Of a stretch of DNA of 7,048 nt, positions 1 to 5,783 are shown in pieces. The notes beneath the pieces are model-generated. The model was not told the origin of the DNA, did not search any database, and was given only the letters and a program-made list of their open reading frames with translations. Origin of the DNA: an uncultured Rivibacter sp. (GTDB lineage Bacteria > Pseudomonadota > Gammaproteobacteria > Burkholderiales > Burkholderiaceae); the NCBI GenBank assembly GCA_946481025.1, contig CAMLNA010000181.1, forward strand, positions 1 through 7,048, read 5' to 3'. A program made the translations under genes and the position numbers. Each line of letters starts with the position of its first letter. The first letter of the stretch is position 1.

Positions 1-95
1 CCGCCACCCCCACACGCCGCCACCACGGCCACGGTGGACATCAACAAGGCCAGTCGAGCGCAACGCCGCGGTTGCGAGATCGAAAGTTGGGTCAC
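1..95 (-). CDS. Putative lipoprotein, N-terminal 31 residues only (cut by left edge)
   Basis: A GTG start at 95-93 opens a minus-strand frame that stays open to the left edge. The 31 visible residues form a typical lipoprotein signal peptide. The n-region is basic (QPRRCAR, about residues 8-14). The hydrophobic stretch LALLMSTVAVVAA (about 15-27) leads into the lipobox V-A-A-C with Cys28, followed by a run of glycines, which is common in exported lipoproteins of Burkholderiales. The start is supported by an AGGGA ribosome-binding site 7 nt upstream. An internal ATG at codon 19 would leave too short a signal and lacks this site. The mature domain lies outside the window, so no function can be given. 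It is on the same strand as the binding-protein gene at 255-1415 and downstream of it, but a spacer of about 160 bp with hairpins suggests separate transcription. The call rests only on the signal peptide and the ribosome-binding site. Confidence 0.6.
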   Translation of the reverse strand, partial: MTQLSISQPRRCARLALLMSTVAVVAACGGG

Positions 96-102
96 GCTGC
101 CA

Positions 103-107
103 TCCCT
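103..107 (-). promoter_or_regulatory. Ribosome-binding site of the partial lipoprotein gene
   Basis: AGGGA on the minus strand, 7 nt before a GTG codon. It decides the start of the truncated lipoprotein gene and argues for GTG at 95-93 over the in-frame ATG 18 codons later. A pyrimidine-rich tract with a run of six T (115-110) lies just upstream of it in the leader. Confidence 0.55.
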
Positions 108-162
108 GCAAAAAAGAGAAGAGGTCACGAACGACGCGGTCGAAAAAGTTGCGCGCCGCGGG

Positions 163-180
163 CCGCCATTATGTTGGCGG
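163..180 (-). promoter_or_regulatory. Possible -10 element inside an inverted repeat, upstream of the lipoprotein gene
   Basis: The arms CCGCCA (163-168) and TGGCGG (175-180) form a perfect 6-bp inverted repeat around a 6-nt centre. On the minus strand, CATAAT (173-168, five of six matches to the sigma-70 -10 consensus) spans the centre and the edge of one arm. I see no convincing -35 at 16-18 bp. If used, the leader before the GTG at 95 would be about 65 nt. The dyad could be an operator over the -10, or simply an RNA hairpin. Confidence 0.25.
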
Positions 181-196
181 TTGCCACGGTACTGAG

Positions 197-210
197 CCCT
201 ATGACTAGGG
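197..210 (-). repeat. Small perfect hairpin, 5-bp stem and 4-nt loop
   Basis: CCCTA (197-201) pairs with TAGGG (206-210) around a 4-nt loop. It lies between the end of the binding-protein gene and the lipoprotein gene. No T-run follows it on either strand, so it may only stabilise an mRNA end. Its function is unknown. Confidence 0.35.
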
Positions 211-218
211 GTTGGCAG

Positions 219-239
219 GCGGCACGCGAAGCATGCCAC
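219..239 (-). terminator. Stem-loop after the binding-protein gene, possible transcription end
   Basis: On the minus strand the core GGCATGC (237-231) pairs with GCGTGCC (227-221), one G-U pair included, around a 3-nt loop. A few more pairs are possible outside the core. It begins about 18 nt after the TAA stop of the binding-protein gene, which suits a terminator or mRNA-end hairpin. No U-tract follows, so it is not a textbook intrinsic terminator. Confidence 0.35.
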
Positions 240-254
240 GCCGCCAGGCGATTG

Positions 255-1415
255 TTACCAGCGGTCGGAGCGCATCAGCGCTTCCCACTGGCCCTTGCGC
301 AGCTGGTACACCGAGATGGCGCCGTAGCGCTGCTCGCCGTCCTCGCGAAAGCGCATCGACGCGGTCACCGGAGAGTTGCCGTCGATGGTCTTCAGCCGTT
401 CGAGCAGCTTCTGCTTGTCGACCGAGCCGTTGCGCGACAGCGCGTCGGCCACCAGGTACACCGCGTCGTAGGCGTAGTGCGCGCCATACACCGGGTCGCT
501 CTTGAAGCGCGCATTGAACTTCGCCAGGAAGGGCTTGCCCGCCGGGAACTCGCGGGCCTCGATGATGGGCGAGGTGGCATAGATGGCCTGCACGAGGCCG
601 GCCACCTTCGCCAGCTTGTCGGTCTTGATGGTGTCGCCGCCCAGGATGCGGATCCTGCCGAGTCCGGCCTGGCTCATCTGCTGGATCAGCGCTTCCATCT
701 GGAAGTCCGACAGCGTGGTCACCACCACGTCGGTGTTCGTCTTGGCCAGCTCGGCCACCAGCCCGGGGAACTCGGTGATCTTGTCGTCGAACGACTGGCG
801 CACCACGATCTGCTTGCCGCGCTCGCCGATGGCCTTGGCTGCCGTGTCGGCCAGGCCCTTGCCGTAGGGCGTGTTGTCGTCCACCACCGCAAAGTTGTTC
901 GCGCCGGTGAGCTGGGCGGCGTAGTCGCCCATCGCGCGGGACTGCAGTGCGTCGTTGGCCACCAGCCGCAGCGTGGTGGGCACGCCCTGCTGCGTGTATT
1001 CGGGCTTGGTGGAGATGGCCAGCTGCGGCACCTTGGCTTCGGCATAGATCGGGGCCGCGGCGATGCTGACGCCCGAGTTCAGGTGCGCGATGGCGGCCAC
1101 CACGCCCGCGTTCACGAGCTGCTGGGCCGCCGCCTTGCCGGCCTCGGGGTTGGCCTGGTCGTCGGCCGAGACGATCTCCAGCTTCACGTGGGTGCCCTTG
1201 ATGCGCACGCCGCCGGCGGCGTTGATCTCGTCGACGGCCATCTGTGCGCCGTTGAGCAGGTCCTGCCCCAGCGTCTTGAGGTTGCCGGTGAGCGGCTGCC
1301 CCACGCCGATCTTCACCACCTCGGGCACTCGCTCGCACCCGCCGAGGCCCGCCAGAGAAAACACGGCCGCCACGGCGGCGCCCAGGGTGCGACGCACCCG
1401 ATTGCTGATAACCAT
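255..1415 (-). CDS. Branched-chain amino-acid type ABC transporter substrate-binding lipoprotein (LivK family)
   Basis: This 386-residue protein is full length for the Leu/Ile/Val-binding (Peripla_BP_6) family. Such proteins bind amino acids or related small molecules in the periplasm and hand them to an ABC permease. It starts with a lipoprotein signal: basic NRVRR at residues 5-9, a hydrophobic run, and lipobox L-G-G-C with Cys27, so it is probably membrane-anchored. Family landmarks in order are GVGQPLTG (about 37-44), G-A-x-x-AVDEINAAGGV (56-70), SADDQANPE (83-91), the ligand-site loops HLNSG (111-115) and AISTKPE (133-139), and PYGKGLAD (183-190). The start is an ATG with GAGGGG at 1429-1424, 8 nt upstream. 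No permease or ATPase genes are in view, so it is an orphan binding protein here. It lies 131 bp downstream of putR on the same strand, which hints at amino-acid uptake linked to proline catabolism. The ligand cannot be read from the sequence. Confidence 0.9.
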   Translation of the reverse strand: MVISNRVRRTLGAAVAAVFSLAGLGGCERVPEVVKIGVGQPLTGNLKTLGQDLLNGAQMAVDEINAAGGVRIKGTHVKLEIVSADDQANPEAGKAAAQQLVNAGVVAAIAHLNSGVSIAAAPIYAEAKVPQLAISTKPEYTQQGVPTTLRLVANDALQSRAMGDYAAQLTGANNFAVVDDNTPYGKGLADTAAKAIGERGKQIVVRQSFDDKITEFPGLVAELAKTNTDVVVTTLSDFQMEALIQQMSQAGLGRIRILGGDTIKTDKLAKVAGLVQAIYATSPIIEAREFPAGKPFLAKFNARFKSDPVYGAHYAYDAVYLVADALSRNGSVDKQKLLERLKTIDGNSPVTASMRFREDGEQRYGAISVYQLRKGQWEALMRSDRW

Positions 1416-1463
1416 TCCGATTGCCCCTCGAAGAGATGTGTGTCGCGCCGCAGCGCGGCACGC

Positions 1464-1504
1464 ACGGTGCCAGATATAGCACCGTCAGAGTGAGTGATTT
1501 GCAA
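1464..1504 (-). promoter_or_regulatory. Candidate promoter with inverted-repeat operator for the binding-protein gene
   Basis: On the minus strand, TGCTATATC (1481-1473) resembles an extended -10 (TG-n-TATATC). A TTGCAA at 1504-1499 could be a -35 but is 20 bp away, which is long. A perfect 7-bp inverted repeat, ACGGTGC-N8-GCACCGT (1464-1485), encloses the -10, as an operator would. The leader to the ATG at 1415 would be about 50 nt. This would let the binding-protein gene be transcribed separately from putR. All of this is inferred from motifs. Confidence 0.35.
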
Positions 1505-1546
1505 GAGCCGAGCCAAAGAATGCACGGCGGGTAGCGCTGTGCGAAA

Positions 1547-2035
1547 TCAAATGGCCAAGGCTGTGCCGTTTTTCACTTCTTCCATCACCGCGTAGGTGTG
1601 GGTTTCTCGCACGCCGGGCAGGGCCCACACCACCGAGCCGATGAGTTCGCGGTAGGCCTGCATGTCGGCCACCCGGGTCTTGATGAGGTAGTCGAAGCCG
1701 CCGGCCACCAGGTGGCATTCGAGGATCTCGGGGCGCGTCTGCACCGCGGCCTTGAAGGCGTTCATCACGTCGGGCGTGGTGCGGTCGAGCACCACCTCGA
1801 TGAAGACCATCATCCCTGCGCCCAGCTTCGCTGGGTTGAGCCGGGCCTCGTAGCCCAGGATGTAGCCGTCGCGCGTGAGGCGCTTCACGCGCTCGAGCAC
1901 GGCCGTGGGCGACAGGTGCACCGTCTCGGCCAGCTTGAGGTTCGAAATGCGCCCGTCGGCCTGCAGCACGCGCAGAATCTTGCGGTCGATCTTGTCGAGC
2001 GCCTTGGGGCCGTCGTCTTCGTAGGTGGTTGACAT
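1547..2035 (-). CDS. putR: Lrp/AsnC-family regulator, likely PutR activator of putA
   Basis: This 162-residue protein is nearly the length of E. coli Lrp and alignable to it almost end to end from memory. The N-terminal winged helix-turn-helix spans about residues 13-63, with DGRISN at 27-32 and the recognition segment LSPTAVLERVKRL at 41-53. The RAM effector-binding domain (about 70-150) includes ECHLVAGGFDYLIKTR (106-121), where Asp115 matches a residue linked to leucine response in E. coli Lrp. Members bind DNA as dimers or higher oligomers and respond to amino acids. The gene is divergent from a putA that lacks its own DNA-binding domain. This is the arrangement of the proline-responsive PutR activators described in alphaproteobacteria, hence the name. 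The first in-frame ATG follows a TAG three codons upstream. The nearest good ribosome-binding site (AGAGAGGA, 2058-2051) is an unusual 15 nt away. A more general Lrp role remains possible. Confidence 0.88.
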   Translation of the reverse strand: MSTTYEDDGPKALDKIDRKILRVLQADGRISNLKLAETVHLSPTAVLERVKRLTRDGYILGYEARLNPAKLGAGMMVFIEVVLDRTTPDVMNAFKAAVQTRPEILECHLVAGGFDYLIKTRVADMQAYRELIGSVVWALPGVRETHTYAVMEEVKNGTALAI

Positions 2036-2123
2036 TAAATCTACGGTGAGTCCTCTCTTTGGTGAATCATGCTAGCAAGTCCTTCATAAGCTAGACATAG
2101 ATTCAACCCCTTAGGGACTTTCC
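2036..2123. promoter_or_regulatory. Divergent putR-putA control region
   Basis: This 88-bp gap is clearly richer in A and T than the flanking genes. Toward putA, a weak sigma-70 pair is TTGGTG (2059-2064) and CATAAG (2085-2090) with a long 20-bp spacer, and the putA ribosome-binding site AGGGA (2113-2117) lies 6 nt before its ATG. Dyads include TGAATC (2063-2068) with GATTCA (2100-2105), centred at about 2084 and flanking the -10 candidate, and the perfect palindrome TGCTAGCA (2070-2077). GCTAG recurs at 2071 and 2090, 19 bp apart. These are reasonable half-site candidates for the Lrp-type protein, but none is a clear match to the E. coli Lrp consensus. The boundaries of the true promoters are uncertain. 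Confidence 0.5.
2041..2070 (-). other. Possible leader ORF ahead of putR (9 residues)
   Basis: On the minus strand an ATG at 2070-2068 opens a 9-codon frame, MIHQREDSP, that ends with TAG at 2043-2041, 5 nt before the putR ATG. AAGGA (2084-2080) sits 9 nt before the leader ATG, a better ribosome-binding site than the one available to putR itself. The purine-rich AGAGAGGA that could serve putR lies inside this frame. If the leader is transcribed and translated, ribosomes ending at the TAG could restart at putR. The frame is very short and may be chance, and no convincing promoter is seen upstream of it. Confidence 0.22.
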
Positions 2124-5100
2124 ATGCCTGCCAATTCTGCCCGCCTGCCGTTTCCCTACCGCGACGAGACCGTGGTGGTGCAGGCCAGCCTCGACAGCCT
2201 GCATGGCGCCTTGCAGTGGTCCGCCGCGATGACGGCTGCCAAGCCCTGGGTGCAGGCGGTGCGCGAAAAGCCGGCGCCGTTCTGGGCGCTCGAGTCGCTG
2301 TTGCGCGAATACCCCATCTCCAGCGCCGAGGGGCTGGCGCTGATGCGGCTGGCCGAGGCGCTGCTGCGCGTGCCCGATGCCGAAACCGCGATCGCCCTCA
2401 CCGCCGACCAGCTCGGCCGCGCCGATTTCGACGGCGCCGGCGCCGGCAGCCAGCACAAGATGCTGGCCTCGCTGTCGGCCAGCGCGATCAGCCTGTCGAA
2501 GAAGTTCCTGCCCGAAGGCGACCACCCGCCCGGGCTGCTCAAGCGCCTGGGCTCGCAGACGGTGGTGGCCGCCACGGTGCGGGCCATCCAGCTGCTGGGC
2601 CGGCAGTTCGTGCTGGGGCAGACCATTGCCGAGGCGCTCGACGAGGCGCGATCGCAGCGCCGCCAGCAGCCCAACCTGCGCTTCTCGTTCGACATGCTGG
2701 GCGAAGGCGCGCGGACCGAGGCCGACGCAAAACGCTACCTCGCTGCCTACGTGAGGGCGCTCGACACGATCGCCGCCGGCCGCCCGGCCGAAAGCCCGCA
2801 GACCGCCGATGGCATCTCGATCAAGCTCTCGGCGCTGTTCTCGCGCTATGAGGACGCGCAGCACGAGCGCGTCATGGCCGAGCTGCTGCCGCGTGTGCGC
2901 CAGTTGGTCGACACCGCCGCGCGCGCCAACCTCAACCTCACCATCGACGCGGAAGAGAGCGACCGGCTCGAACTCTCGCTCGACGTGTTCGAGTCGCTGG
3001 CCGATCACATCGCCGCGTCGCACCCGAAGTGGGGCGGCTTCGGCCTGGCGGTCCAGGCCTACCAGACGCGTGCGCTCGACGTCGTGCACGAAGTGGCGCG
3101 CATCGCCCGGGAGCGCGGCCTGCGCTTCATGGTGCGCCTCGTGAAGGGCGCCTACTGGGACGGCGAGATCAAGCGCGCCCAGGAGCTCGGGCTGCCCGGC
3201 TACCCGGTGTTCACCCACAAGCACCATACCGACATCTCCTACCTGGCCTGCGCACGGGCACTGCTCGGCCATGCGCCCCTCATCTACCCGCAGTTCGCCA
3301 CCCACAACGCCGGCACCATCGCGGCCATCGTGCAGATGGCGCGTGCAGTGAACGCGCCGTTCGAGATGCAGCGCCTGCATGGCATGGGGGACGGGGTGTA
3401 CCGCGAGTTCTCGAGGCACTCCTCTGCGGGGGCGCTGAGCAGCAGCGACATTCCCGTGCGGGTCTACGCGCCCGTAGGCCAGCACCGCGACCTGCTGGCC
3501 TACCTGGTGCGCCGTCTGCTCGAGAACGGCGCCAACTCGTCGTTCGTGCACCAGCTGTCCGATGAAACCGTGGGCTTCGACGAGTTGCTCACCTCGCCCT
3601 TGCACCTGACCCGCGAGCCGGGCCAGCCCGCGCCGCTGCAGCTCTATGGCACCGGCCGCGCCAACTCGGTGGGCGTGGACCTCGCCTGCGTGGCGATGCG
3701 CGAGCCTCTGCTGGCCGCGTACGGCCGCACGAGCGTGCCGCCGGTGCCCGAGGCCACGCGCGTGGGGGCGCATGCCGCGATGGAAGCGCTGCACGCCGCC
3801 TGGCCGGCCTGGAACGCCGTGCCGGCGGCGCGCCGCGCCGCGATGCTGCGCCGTGCCGCCGACCTGCTGGAGGCGCGCCTGCCCCAGTTCTGCGCGCTGC
3901 TGGTGAAGGAGGGCCACAAAACCTGGGGCGATTGCGTGGCCGAGGTGCGCGAGGCGGTGGACTTCTGCCGCTACTACGCGTTGCAGGCCGAAGAGCAGCT
4001 GCAGGCCGAACAAGGCCGCGGCGTGTTCGTGTGCATCAGCCCATGGAACTTCCCGCTGGCCATCTTTGCCGGCCAGGTCGTGGCCGCGCTGGTGGCGGGC
4101 AACGCCGTGGCCGCGAAGCCGGCCGAGCAGACGCCGGGCGTGGCGGCCGCCTTCGTCGACCTGCTCCACGAGGCGGGCGTGCCGCGCGGTGCGGTGGTGC
4201 TGCAGCACGGCCCGGGCGAAACCATCGGTGCCGCATTGGTGGCGCACCCGTTCTGCGCGGGCGTGTGCTTCACCGGCTCCACCGAAGTGGCGCAGATCAT
4301 CGCCCGCACCCTGGCGGCGAAGGACGGCACCATCGTGCCGCTGATCGCCGAAACCGGCGGCCTGAACGCGATGATCGTGGACTCCACGGCACTGCCCGAG
4401 CAGGTGATCGACGCGGTGGTGCAAAGCGCCTTCCGCTCGGCCGGCCAGCGCTGCTCGGCGCTGCGCCTGCTGTGCGTGCACGAGGAGGTGGCCGACGGTG
4501 TGATCGAGATGCTCGAGGGTGCGATGGCCGAGCTGCGCCTGGGCGACGCGAGCGAGCTCGCGACCGACGTGGCGCCGGTGATCGACCACGAGGCGGCCGC
4601 CAACCTGGCGGCTCACGTCGAGCGGCTGCAAGGCGAAGCACGGCTCATCGCCCGTGCGCCGTTGCCGCCGGGCCTGTCGGGTCACTTCATCGCGCCGGCC
4701 GCCTTCGAGCTCGACCGCGTGGCCGACCTGAAGCAGGAAATCTTCGGTCCGGTGCTGCACGTGGTGCGCTGGAAGGGCGAGATCGACACGCTGGTCGAGC
4801 AGATCAACCGGCTCGGCTACGGACTCACGCTCGGCGTGCAGACGCGCATCGACTCGCGCGCCCGGCGCGTGGCGGCGGCCGCGCGCATCGGCAACGTCTA
4901 CGTCAACCGCAACATGATCGGCGCCGTGGTCGGTGTGCAGCCGTTCGGCGGCGAGGGGCTGTCGGGCACGGGCCCCAAGGCGGGCGGCCCGCACTACCTG
5001 TGGCGCTTCTGCGCCGAAGCGCCGCTGATGGCTGATGCGCTCCCCCTCGCACTGGCCGGCGAAGACGATGGCGTGTCGCCGGCCGCCGAAAGCCGCTACA

Positions 5101-5768
5101 CCGCCGACGACCTGGCCGCGGTATGCGGGCGGCTGCAGACGGCCCACGAGCGCTGGAGTCGCGTCGACGCGAGCGATCGCGCGGCTGCGGTGCGCCGCGC
5201 GGCCGGCGCATTTTCGTCGGCCGCGGCCGGCGCCTGCGTGCGGCTGGCAGATGCTGCGCAGCAGGCCCAGCAACCCCTCGCGCTGCCCGGTCCCACCGGC
5301 GAAAGCAACGAGCTGCGGCTGCATGGCCGCGGCGTGTTTGCCTGTCTTGCCATGGGGGCGGGCGAGGCCGAGTTGGCGCCCGCGCTCGCCGGCGCGCTGG
5401 CGGCCGGCAACAGCGTGGCGCTGGTGGCCAGCGTCAACGGCGGGCATGCGCTGGCCGCGCGCCTGGCGCAGGCGTTCTGTGCAGCCGGCGTGCCGCAGGA
5501 GGCGGTGGCCGTACTGCCTGCGGCCGCGGCCGATGCGCTGCTCGAGCAGCCGGTGCTGCACGGCGTGTGCATCGCGGCTGCCAACGCCCGCGACGCGTCG
5601 CGGGCCGCGGCGCGCAGGCTGGCCGCCCGCCGCGGCGCCATCCTGCCGCTGCTGGGCGCGGCCGACGTGCTCGACCCGCGCCGGCTGTTCCGCTTCTGCG
5701 CCGAACAGACGCTCACCATCAACACCGCCGCAGCCGGCGGCAACGCGGCCTTGCTGGCCGCGGGCTGA
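2124..5768 (+). CDS. putA: Bifunctional proline dehydrogenase / L-glutamate-gamma-semialdehyde dehydrogenase
   Basis: PutA oxidises proline to pyrroline-5-carboxylate with FAD, passing electrons to the membrane quinone pool, then oxidises glutamate semialdehyde to glutamate with NAD+. The protein has 1214 residues. It begins in the helical arm, without the ribbon-helix-helix operator-binding domain of E. coli PutA (1320 residues). The PRODH barrel carries GISIKLSAL (K234), IDAEE (D275), RLVKGAYWD (338-346), QFATHN (390-395), Y448, and YLVRRLLENG (Y460, R463, R464, E467). These match known E. coli active-site residues from memory. The P5CDH domain has PWNFP (N642), FTGSTE (716-721), Glu743, Cys777 in GQRCS, and PFGGEGLSG (940-948). 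A C-terminal ALDH-like domain ends in INTAAAGGN (1199-1207), which marks a complete long-type PutA. ATG at 2124 follows AGGGA by 6 nt, with an in-frame TAG 4 codons upstream. The stretch before the P5CDH domain looks shortened (see findings). Control is probably by the divergent putR. Confidence 0.97.
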   Translation: MPANSARLPFPYRDETVVVQASLDSLHGALQWSAAMTAAKPWVQAVREKPAPFWALESLLREYPISSAEGLALMRLAEALLRVPDAETAIALTADQLGRADFDGAGAGSQHKMLASLSASAISLSKKFLPEGDHPPGLLKRLGSQTVVAATVRAIQLLGRQFVLGQTIAEALDEARSQRRQQPNLRFSFDMLGEGARTEADAKRYLAAYVRALDTIAAGRPAESPQTADGISIKLSALFSRYEDAQHERVMAELLPRVRQLVDTAARANLNLTIDAEESDRLELSLDVFESLADHIAASHPKWGGFGLAVQAYQTRALDVVHEVARIARERGLRFMVRLVKGAYWDGEIKRAQELGLPGYPVFTHKHHTDISYLACARALLGHAPLIYPQFATHNAGTIAAIVQMARAVNAPFEMQRLHGMGDGVYREFSRHSSAGALSSSDIPVRVYAPVGQHRDLLAYLVRRLLENGANSSFVHQLSDETVGFDELLTSPLHLTREPGQPAPLQLYGTGRANSVGVDLACVAMREPLLAAYGRTSVPPVPEATRVGAHAAMEALHAAWPAWNAVPAARRAAMLRRAADLLEARLPQFCALLVKEGHKTWGDCVAEVREAVDFCRYYALQAEEQLQAEQGRGVFVCISPWNFPLAIFAGQVVAALVAGNAVAAKPAEQTPGVAAAFVDLLHEAGVPRGAVVLQHGPGETIGAALVAHPFCAGVCFTGSTEVAQIIARTLAAKDGTIVPLIAETGGLNAMIVDSTALPEQVIDAVVQSAFRSAGQRCSALRLLCVHEEVADGVIEMLEGAMAELRLGDASELATDVAPVIDHEAAANLAAHVERLQGEARLIARAPLPPGLSGHFIAPAAFELDRVADLKQEIFGPVLHVVRWKGEIDTLVEQINRLGYGLTLGVQTRIDSRARRVAAAARIGNVYVNRNMIGAVVGVQPFGGEGLSGTGPKAGGPHYLWRFCAEAPLMADALPLALAGEDDGVSPAAESRYTADDLAAVCGRLQTAHERWSRVDASDRAAAVRRAAGAFSSAAAGACVRLADAAQQAQQPLALPGPTGESNELRLHGRGVFACLAMGAGEAELAPALAGALAAGNSVALVASVNGGHALAARLAQAFCAAGVPQEAVAVLPAAAADALLEQPVLHGVCIAAANARDASRAAARRLAARRGAILPLLGAADVLDPRRLFRFCAEQTLTINTAAAGGNAALLAAG

Positions 5769-5783
5769 CGTCGCCGTCAGGCC
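5763..5783. terminator. Shared hairpin between convergent putA and tautomerase genes
   Basis: TGACG (5766-5770) and CGTCA (5775-5779) form a perfect stem around a 4-nt loop. It extends by one C-G pair and, past a single bulged G, by two more (GGC with GCC). The putA stop is the TGA of the left arm. The stop of the minus-strand gene is read from TCA in the right arm, so both stops lie in the stem. The hairpin is symmetric and could end transcripts from both sides, but neither side has a U-tract. Confidence 0.45.

Noticed and set aside
89..135. Weak hairpin followed by a T-run on the minus strand, as a terminator
   Set aside because: The stem is only about 4 bp and is separated from the six T residues. 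The tract lies in the leader of the lipoprotein gene, just before its ribosome-binding site.
1..195. Plus-strand frame containing TVDINKAS, recalling ComEA-type helix-hairpin-helix proteins
   Set aside because: Only this short string resembles ComEA. No helix-hairpin-helix motif follows, and the frame ends at 193-195. The opposite strand gives a better explanation (lipoprotein signal peptide with ribosome-binding site).
72..1493. Open plus-strand frame of 473 codons over the binding-protein gene
   Set aside because: It is antisense to a clear LivK-family gene with signal peptide and ribosome-binding site. The translated product is low-complexity and His/Arg/Gly-rich.
3390..3470. Unusual PRODH stretch between GMG (420-422) and RVYAPVG, lacking the usual K-L-N-R-P, possibly a double frameshift
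   Set aside because: It is only about 3 residues longer than the E. coli segment, and the active-site Tyr448 and flanking motifs are in frame. It is more likely natural loop variation.
2103..5561. Open minus-strand frame of 1152 codons opposite putA
   Set aside because: It lies antisense to a gene with every PutA motif. Its composition is dominated by Arg, His, Gly, Ala and Gln, with no domain order I can recognise. Long antisense frames are expected opposite GC-rich coding DNA.
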